In this document: positions 42,176 through 47,214 of the stretch, one piece after another
Layout of the letters: every line of letters begins with the position of its first letter
Numbering within the stretch: the stretch's first letter is position 1
Origin: Bacteroidales bacterium
GTDB lineage: Bacteria; Bacteroidota; Bacteroidia; Bacteroidales; ML635J-15
Length of the DNA: 47,214 nucleotides
Direction of reading: 5' to 3'
NCBI GenBank assembly: GCA_027858835.1
Contig: JAQIBY010000072.1
Span: 1 to 47,214 of the forward strand
Position numbers and translations under genes: made by a program
Notes under the pieces: model-generated
Told to the model about the DNA's origin: nothing
What the model saw: only the letters and a program-made list of their open reading frames with translations
The model's database searches: none

Positions 42176-42572
42176 AGTGATTTGTTTTGGGTTAATAGTG
42201 CTTTATTTTGACAAAAATATTTAAGTTAATTCGATTATGAAACCTGAAAGAAGGGTATTCTTGTTTTCCAGTGCATAAATGTTATTTGATACTGTATTGA
42301 TTATAAGTTATTGATTTTTTTTCTGACTCATATTTTGACTGTTTAGTTATCGGTACTTCTCAATTTTTGTTCCGCCAAAAGCTAATGCGTATTTCATTCC
42401 TATCCATGGGTTTAATTCGCCTTCGTCTCATTTCCCCATGCATACAATTGCTTGATATGTCAGCTTATTGGTCATTGGCTGCTGAAAATGATTAATTTGT
42501 GAAGATTTAGTTCGTATTTTCAGCCTTTTTTGTATTTGTGGTGTTAACTTGATATGTGTGTTTCCAATTGTA
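42176..42572. other. 397-bp intergenic region in the division module
   Basis: No gene is visible on either strand. It holds a -7-like element (42212-42219, minus) for the UDG-like gene. A CGCCAAAA octamer (42373-42380) recalls part of the operator found at 44683 and 45157 but lacks the TACG half. The remainder is T-rich without strong hairpins. Confidence 0.5.
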
Positions 42573-44636
42573 TTATGAAATTTCAGAATCAGTTGAATTT
42601 TTATTTAGAGAAATTGTGTTTTCAAAAGAGCGTATATTTGGTTGTGAGGCTACAATATTTTTGAACTGAGTTTTGAGATGATTTCTGTAGAACAGGTGGT
42701 CGCCTTTCTCAATGAAGTCAATGTTTTTAGTAAGCATTTTTTTTGCGATATTTTCTATCTCTTCCTTTTTTAGTTTTCGTTTATCGCTTAGGTGGTTGGA
42801 AAGGGATAGTAGCAGTTTTTGTTCGTTTATTAAAGTGTTTACAGCCAGTTTTTTCGCTTCACTAATTGCTGCTTTGATATCTTTCTCAATATTTTTGATT
42901 TGATGATATGTGTTATTGTTTTTTCTTTCGGGAATTTCATAAGTAATTGGAGCTCTTCCCATGCCATTGTTTTTATACATGTTTGATAAAAAATAAGTTG
43001 CTTTTTCAATATCACTAGATGCTCCGGCAGTCAAATTTTCTTTTCCGAAAATCAGTTCTTCTGCAACGTAACCTCCAAGCATCATTGCAACGCGGGGAAT
43101 CAATTCTTTACGAGAAATATAATCCCAAGGTATGCTTGAGAGAACAAAACCCTGACTGTCTGCATCGGTTGTTATTGAATATATGATATTTGGAATGACT
43201 TTTAATAAAACAATTGATAAAACTGCATGTCCACTTTCATGAACTGCTGTGATCGCTTGCAAATCATCTTGTTTGTTTTTACGGACATCTTCAAGTGTTG
43301 TTGATATTGTTGTGTCTAAGTAATACACAGATTCATTATCTTTGAGAAAATCACATGTCATTTTTTTATCTTGTATCGAAAAGTGTAAACTGTCAACAGT
43401 AAGGTTGTTTAGAAAGATGGCAGAATAGAAGTAGCTGATTTTACTTTTTAAAATCTGGTGCATTGAGGTAAATATAGGTCGAACGCCTTGGGTTGGATAG
43501 ACTCCTTCTTTGTAAATTAACTTGTGAATGGATTTGTCAAACACTATATTTAGTTTAAATCTTGCTTTGAGGTCTTTTGCATAATTTACTAATTCCTGCT
43601 CTATAATTTTCTGATATGAATTTTTGGAGAAAGCCGGATAAATAATATGAATATTACCTAATCTGGCGATTTGCTCATTTCTAAATCGCTCTTGCAGTGC
43701 CATTTTAATACATGGAACGGTAATTTTTTGTGATATCTTATTAAAATCATCTGCATCAATATCAGCACTGAAGTTATTACTCATAGTATAGGCTTCATCA
43801 AGGTTTCCAATGACAAATATTAAGGCTTTTGTGAAGTTTTTGAATGATGGAGTTTTTCCAATTTTAATGACTTGTTTTAAGAATTTTATTGTTTCATCTG
43901 CAGTAAGCTTTAATAATAAATTTTCAATATCTTTCTCCAGATGAATATCAAATTGTTCCCCTGCTAATTCAATAATTGTTATGTATTTATTTTCAGGGAT
44001 AAATCGTACTTTTTCATTTTCATTAACTGTTATTCCAATCTCATTGCAGAACAATTCTATTTTGTTCATAACAAAACCGTTTTCAACTTTAATGCCAGCT
44101 TTTAGTAGATGCGATAACTTCGTTGTGAAGTCCTGTAATGACCAAAGACCATGTTTCCATTCAAAATGCTGAATCTTTCCTGAGTCTATTAGTTCCCAAA
44201 TCATTCGGTTTTTGTCATTTTTAATTTCTTCTTTGAATGGTCCTGAAATTGTTCTACTGTGTTGAAATTCGTCGAGCGCAATAATGACAGGAGATGAATC
44301 TTTATTTTCACATAATTCTTCCAGGGATTCTTGAAAAGAAAAGCTACCTTCTTTATTGCCTAAATCAAACTTGTAGTAAATGTCCTGATAGTTAATTAAT
44401 TCAACCAAGCGATTAATTACAGAGGTTTTACCTACGCCTGTTAATCCCCAAAGGTTGATAATGGCAGGTCTTTCTTGTAATTCTGGGAAAAAGTACCAAC
44501 TACTAAGATTGTCAATAATTTCATCAATGATTTCATCAATTCCAACGAATTCTTGTTTTAAAGTGCTTCTAGCTTGGTCAAGTACTGCATGTTTTCTTAA
44601 AAAATCGTCCTTTATTTCTAAAAATTTTGCGTCCAT
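42573..44636 (-). CDS. Clp-type AAA+ ATPase fused to FtsH-type (M41) protease
   Basis: The product has 687 residues. An AAA+ module opens it: Walker A GLTGVGKTS (64-72) and Walker B IIALDEF (118-124). Near 370-395 comes a Clp-like small domain (YKEGVYPTQGVRPIFTSMHQ). Then follows an M41 metallopeptidase with H466-E-S-G-H470 and the FtsH-like MLGGYVAEELIFG and GASSDIEKAT blocks that supply the third zinc ligand. FtsH normally has its own AAA domain and two membrane spans; here the ATPase is Clp-like and no span is present, so it is a soluble protease. It has its own operator-promoter. Confidence 0.85.
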   Translation of the reverse strand: MDAKFLEIKDDFLRKHAVLDQARSTLKQEFVGIDEIIDEIIDNLSSWYFFPELQERPAIINLWGLTGVGKTSVINRLVELINYQDIYYKFDLGNKEGSFSFQESLEELCENKDSSPVIIALDEFQHSRTISGPFKEEIKNDKNRMIWELIDSGKIQHFEWKHGLWSLQDFTTKLSHLLKAGIKVENGFVMNKIELFCNEIGITVNENEKVRFIPENKYITIIELAGEQFDIHLEKDIENLLLKLTADETIKFLKQVIKIGKTPSFKNFTKALIFVIGNLDEAYTMSNNFSADIDADDFNKISQKITVPCIKMALQERFRNEQIARLGNIHIIYPAFSKNSYQKIIEQELVNYAKDLKARFKLNIVFDKSIHKLIYKEGVYPTQGVRPIFTSMHQILKSKISYFYSAIFLNNLTVDSLHFSIQDKKMTCDFLKDNESVYYLDTTISTTLEDVRKNKQDDLQAITAVHESGHAVLSIVLLKVIPNIIYSITTDADSQGFVLSSIPWDYISRKELIPRVAMMLGGYVAEELIFGKENLTAGASSDIEKATYFLSNMYKNNGMGRAPITYEIPERKNNNTYHQIKNIEKDIKAAISEAKKLAVNTLINEQKLLLSLSNHLSDKRKLKKEEIENIAKKMLTKNIDFIEKGDHLFYRNHLKTQFKNIVASQPNIRSFENTISLNKNSTDSEIS

Positions 44637-44661
44637 AATAAATGAGTTTAATGTTTTGTGC

Positions 44662-44697
44662 TAAAAGTATTTATGCATTTCGCCAAAACATGACGTA
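44662..44697 (-). promoter_or_regulatory. Operator-promoter copy 2, for the AAA-M41 gene
   Basis: Read on the minus strand: TACGTCATGTTTTGG (44683-44697), 13 bp, then TACTTTTA as the -7 box (44662-44669). TTTTGG takes the -33 place. The same arrangement with identical spacing precedes two other genes at 45136-45171 and 45197-45233. Confidence 0.7.
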
Positions 44698-44717
44698 GTG
44701 TTGTGGATTTTGATAAT

Positions 44718-45122
44718 TTAAGAAAATCCAAGAATGGAAATTTGATTTGTATCAGATAATGAGTCAATAAAAATAATTTCCGGTTTGTTTGATTTGTTGA
44801 CACTTAGGAATTGCTCAATTGTGTCAGCATAATCCATGAATTTAAGCTGTGTTTCTGTCGTTAAACTAATGTCCACCCAAATTGATTTTAGATTGTGATG
44901 CTTTGGAAGTGTTTTCAGCGTATCAATCAAGGGTTGCTTGGTTGTGATTTCGGTTTGCTTCAGAAGCAGTATAATGCGTGTTGCATTTTTTGTGTTTTGC
45001 AGGAAATCACGTAAATCAACACTGATAAACCCTGGTTCCAAAATATGTTCAATAAGGGTGTGCAAGGCACTGAATACCTGATTTTCATTTTTTATGATGT
45101 TTATAATTTGTGGTGGAATCAT
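44718..45122 (-). CDS. Stand-alone FtsZ C-terminal (activation) domain
   Basis: The product has 134 residues. It aligns along its whole length with the second half of FtsZ (about residues 187-316 in E. coli). SALHTLIEHILEPGFISVDL matches core helix H7-H8 and the T7 loop; D36 and D39 stand at the two catalytic aspartates (NVDFADV in FtsZ). LKSIWVDISL matches the GVLVNITGG strand, KFMDYADTIEQFL the following helix, and EIIFIDSLSDTNQISILGFS the final strands (VVIGT...VTVVATG). The GTP-binding half with GGGTG is absent. It could cap or activate host FtsZ at one end. It has its own promoter, so it is not a chance fragment. Confidence 0.8.
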   Translation of the reverse strand: MIPPQIINIIKNENQVFSALHTLIEHILEPGFISVDLRDFLQNTKNATRIILLLKQTEITTKQPLIDTLKTLPKHHNLKSIWVDISLTTETQLKFMDYADTIEQFLSVNKSNKPEIIFIDSLSDTNQISILGFS

Positions 45123-45135
45123 ATCTTACTTTTTG

Positions 45136-45171
45136 CAAAGATGTGGACGGATTGCGCCAAAATGTGACGTA
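45136..45171 (-). promoter_or_regulatory. Operator-promoter copy 1, for the FtsZ-domain gene
   Basis: Read on the minus strand: TACGTCACATTTTGG (45157-45171), 13 bp, then CATCTTTG (45136-45143) as the -7 box. The start codon lies 13 bp beyond. Copy 3 faces away from it, 25 bp to the right, so one regulator could control both directions. Confidence 0.7.
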
Positions 45172-45196
45172 GTAATTTGTTCATTTGATTTTTTTA

Positions 45197-45233
45197 TTAC
45201 GACATGTTTTGGTGGGCTTGCTGTGTATCATTG
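45197..45233 (+). promoter_or_regulatory. Operator-promoter copy 3, divergent
   Basis: On the plus strand: TTACGACATGTTTTGG (45197-45212), 13 bp, then TATCATTG (45226-45233) as the -7 box. It precedes a 23-codon frame at 45254. Conservation of the operator and the exact spacing in the opposite direction argues that this is a real third promoter. Confidence 0.65.
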
Positions 45234-45253
45234 TCTGTGAAAAAAATTGTATT

Positions 45254-45325
45254 ATGAAAACACAGGAAAAACAAATAGAGACTCCGAATCAGCAAATTAA
45301 AATGATTCGAAACAGTTTGCACTAG
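45254..45325 (+). CDS. Very short ORF under the shared operator, 23 codons
   Basis: ATG at 45254 and TAG at 45323-45325 give a polar 23-residue peptide beginning MKTQEKQIETPNQQ. It lies 20 bp past the -7 box of operator copy 3. It may be a leader peptide, an antitoxin-like peptide, or the surviving start of a longer gene cut by the rearrangement on its right. No family can be assigned to so short a chain. Confidence 0.4.
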   Translation: MKTQEKQIETPNQQIKMIRNSLH

Positions 45326-45373
45326 ATAGCAATGTTAAATGTTATAAATTAAAAGAAATTGGAATACTTATAC

Positions 45374-45679
45374 TTAAATTTTAATAACTATCTTTAAAAA
45401 TCTATACCAATTTGTTTCCATTAAGCAATGATGTTCGATACTGTCTCTTTTAATTATTTTTTTGTCTAAAGAATTCCAAGGCTGTCCGTAAATATCTTGC
45501 TCTCCAAATGAACTGTCAATTCCCAATGTAGCAGAGTAATTCTACCCGAGTTCAATCGTATCTTTCCTGTTAGAACTATCTGTTACAAACAGACGAATAC
45601 TAAAATCTTGTCCTTTTACTAAATTGAATAAAAGGCTTATTCCAAAAATTATCAATAGTGTTTTTTTTATTTCCTTCAG
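45374..45679 (-). pseudogene. Broken secreted-protein gene
   Basis: A minus-strand frame from about 45679 to TAA at 45374-45376 reads a signal peptide (KKTLLIIFGISLLFNLVKGQ), then DFSIRLFVTDSSNRKDTIEL, a TAG stop, and continues in frame with YSATLGIDSSFGEQDIYGQP. No ATG is present at the expected start (CTG instead). It looks like a Bacteroidota exported protein inactivated by a start mutation and a nonsense codon. Its start lies 15 bp from the attC-like element. Confidence 0.65.
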
Positions 45680-45693
45680 TTTTTATAATGCAT

Positions 45694-45823
45694 GGTAACG
45701 GTTTGCGTATATGACTTGTGGCGGTTTTAGAAGCACTTTCCTGTCAGTTTGCAACAAACTTAATTAAATGCACAAACCTTGAATTTACCACTTTACCCGC
45801 CATAAGTTATATACGCTGTTACC
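45694..45823. repeat. attC-like imperfect palindrome 1, 130 bp
   Basis: The ends GGTAACGGTTTGCGTATATG (45694-) and its partner ending in TATATACGCTGTTACC (-45823) pair, followed inside by GTGGCGG/CCGCCA. The unpaired bases on one arm, the 130-bp size and the place 17 bp after a stop codon are all as in integron attC sites. The outer GTTACC differs from the canonical GTTRRRY, so the name stays tentative. Confidence 0.5.
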
Positions 45824-45839
45824 TGCTGTGTATTCTTCA

Positions 45840-46865
45840 TTATAAGTTCGTATTCAACAAGTTAAAGCCTGCATTTAAGAGCATTTTTGAAAATTCTAAA
45901 CCGTCAATTAGTTGAATTTCATTTTCAGTCGCAATTTTCTCCGCTTGTTCATTGAAAGTGTCTGCTGATGTAATCACCCAAGCAATTTTATTGTAACCAT
46001 CGTCAATGCTCTCCTTGTTAGTTTTATAGTCCAAAATTTGATTTGTTCCCCATTCGTTGACGTTGCCTTTGTGAAACTTTGCTTGAATGTAGATTATCAA
46101 CTTTATATTCTCAAAAACAGCTACAATATCAGCATCTCCTTCTTTGTCTCTTGCGTTCTTGGCAGGAATTGTAACTTCATTTGCGCCAATAGTTTTAAAA
46201 TATGTCTTTACTAACTTTTCAAATTTGTCAGGGTTTAATTCTGTTTTAATAGATTCCAGAACATGGCTTGCTGTTTTTTCTACGATTATCGAATGGTGGT
46301 GTATTGGTTTGTTCTCTTCATAGTTTGTGATGCTTTTTTCAATATTCTTTTTCAAGTCATTAATTGAGCCATTTGTTTGGCGAATTTTCATTCTTGATGT
46401 CAGCTTAGCATCAGCAAATTTTGCTCTAGAAACATTTTTATATAAAACTTTCACTTTTCTGGCAAATCCCAAATCGTAAACTTTTCCACTTTCTGAAATA
46501 AGATGCGTACCATTTGTTTTAACTTTCTCATGGCTCCAAGTTTTAAGGTCATCGGAATAAGCATCACTAATCAATAAAGGCTTTTCATCAATAATTTCGC
46601 AAACAAAAAAGGTTCCCCAACTTGGCACTATTACAATATCACCTTTGCTGAATTTTAAAAATCGCCAAAGATTATGTCTAGTTCGAGGAACATCTCCCCA
46701 CTTCTCTTTAAATTTTCCATTAAAATAAGTCCAATCATCTTCGAGCACTTTGTGAATAAATTCTTTGTCTGTGAAATCAGAGAATCCAATTGTTAAAAAC
46801 CCTTTGTTAAGTAAAGGATAAGACAGCTTTGCTTTGTGCGAAATCCTGTGTAACCAATAATTCAT
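45840..46865 (-). CDS. Mrr-type restriction endonuclease with N-terminal reader-like domain
   Basis: ATG at 46865 is chosen (MNYWLHRISH); an in-frame ATG at 46910 adds 15 basic residues without support. The product has 341 residues. The N-terminal half is a beta domain (FSKGDIVIVPSWGTFFVCEI) like modified-base readers. The C-terminal half is an Mrr_cat fold: a helix with EKLVKTYFKTIGANEV, then GDADIVAVF and YIQAKFHKG, giving the D...Q-x-K site of Mrr nucleases. It would cut DNA carrying foreign modification (Type IV). The gene fills a cassette between two attC-like palindromes. Confidence 0.8.
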   Translation of the reverse strand: MNYWLHRISHKAKLSYPLLNKGFLTIGFSDFTDKEFIHKVLEDDWTYFNGKFKEKWGDVPRTRHNLWRFLKFSKGDIVIVPSWGTFFVCEIIDEKPLLISDAYSDDLKTWSHEKVKTNGTHLISESGKVYDLGFARKVKVLYKNVSRAKFADAKLTSRMKIRQTNGSINDLKKNIEKSITNYEENKPIHHHSIIVEKTASHVLESIKTELNPDKFEKLVKTYFKTIGANEVTIPAKNARDKEGDADIVAVFENIKLIIYIQAKFHKGNVNEWGTNQILDYKTNKESIDDGYNKIAWVITSADTFNEQAEKIATENEIQLIDGLEFSKMLLNAGFNLLNTNL

Positions 46866-46993
46866 AATTGTAAATTTTAAAAACCGCCTACTCTTTTCGG
46901 TTTTCAGCATTCCCGTTTTTCTATAAACTTATAATGTCAGTACGTCAAACCATGTCGTTGATGAATTACACGGTCGTTTTTTTTAACATAGCA

Positions 46994-47125
46994 GGTAACG
47001 GTATGCGTGTAAGTTGCGTGCCGCTTTTCCACTACCCCGCCGAAAACTATTTCCACTGCAAGATAATAAAATTATCTGTTTGGGGAAAAGCACTTCACTG
47101 CGGCATGAAATTTACACGCTGTTAC
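46994..47125. repeat. attC-like imperfect palindrome 2, 132 bp
   Basis: GGTAACGGTATGCGTGTAAG at the left end pairs with TTTACACGCTGTTAC at the right end; inside, GTGCCGCTTTTCC pairs with GGAAAAG...GCGGCAT. Size, end sequence and layout match the palindrome at 45694. The pair brackets the Mrr gene as in a cassette array. The last 90 bp of the window show no gene. Confidence 0.5.
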
Positions 47126-47214
47126 AGCCTGGTGCTTCTGCTCCGACTTCGAGTTCCGATCTTCACTTGCGGAAAACGCATCCCCGTTCAAATGGTTTTT
47201 TTATTTATTTCTCT

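Noticed and set aside
42373-42380. Fourth operator copy upstream of the UDG-like gene
   Set aside because: Only CGCCAAAA is shared; the TACG half and a -7 box at 13-bp spacing are missing.
44718-45122. The FtsZ-like gene as a pseudogene remnant of a full ftsZ
   Set aside because: It starts with ATG 13 bp from a well-formed promoter, has no stop or frameshift, and no GTPase-domain relic lies upstream. Both T7-loop aspartates are kept.

Overview
The window is AT-rich DNA from a Bacteroidota-type bacterium. The evidence is the TAnnTTTG-type -7 promoter elements, the near absence of Shine-Dalgarno sequences, a DUF6549/spanin-like lysis protein, a strawberry-notch helicase next to a RadA-like ATPase of a kind I know from Bacteroidota mobile elements, and lipoprotein/secreted-protein signals. 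I cannot place it below phylum. Almost everything visible looks accessory: there are no ribosomal, tRNA-synthetase or central-metabolism genes.

Layout. (1) 1-4907, minus strand: a cut-off gene, a small membrane protein, a two-gene restriction-modification system (nuclease and methylase fused in one chain, plus a specificity subunit) and an XRE repressor. (2) 5.1-12.0 kb, plus strand: a hairpin-rich leader and a train of small early-type genes (HTH proteins, a 508-aa winged-helix protein that may start replication, a J-domain protein, an ASCH-like protein). (3) 12.0-23.9 kb, plus strand: a virion/lysis operon behind a promoter with six 10-bp repeats. It encodes an LEA2-like membrane protein, a transglutaminase-fold protein with an Arg-rich region, a candidate jelly-roll major capsid protein followed by its own terminator, three small beta-rich proteins (two clearly paralogous), a coiled-coil protein, many single-span membrane proteins, a lytic transglycosylase, a beta-helix spike, an amidase and a spanin-like protein. 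No tailed-phage genes (terminase, portal, tape measure) and no relaxase or conjugation genes are seen, so a tailless, membrane-containing virus or provirus is the best reading. (4) 24-31.2 kb: DNA methylase, strawberry-notch helicase and RadA-like ATPase, ending in a 22-bp terminator. (5) 31.3-37.1 kb: a lipoprotein with a small membrane partner, then minus-strand genes including a PAPS-reductase-family protein overlapping a C5 methylase, an adenine methylase, and a decayed second copy of the PAPS/C5 pair. (6) 37.2-39.35 kb: tRNA 3'-end fragments in direct repeat around two cargo genes, probably an integration boundary.

(7) 39.5-45.35 kb is the most unusual part, a minus-strand module. It encodes a DnaB/RecA-like ATPase, an FtsA-like actin without a membrane-anchoring tail, a UDG-superfamily-like protein, a Clp-type AAA+ ATPase fused to an FtsH-type (M41) protease, and a 134-aa protein that matches only the C-terminal half of FtsZ, including both T7-loop aspartates but with no GTPase domain. 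Three copies of a shared operator-promoter (TACGWCAYRTTTTGG, 13-bp gap, -7 box) control the FtsZ-half gene, the protease gene and a divergent 23-codon ORF. I infer a system that interferes with or redirects the host division ring.

(8) 45.4-47.2 kb: a broken secreted-protein gene and an Mrr-type restriction gene between two approximately 130-bp attC-like palindromes, resembling an integron cassette array.
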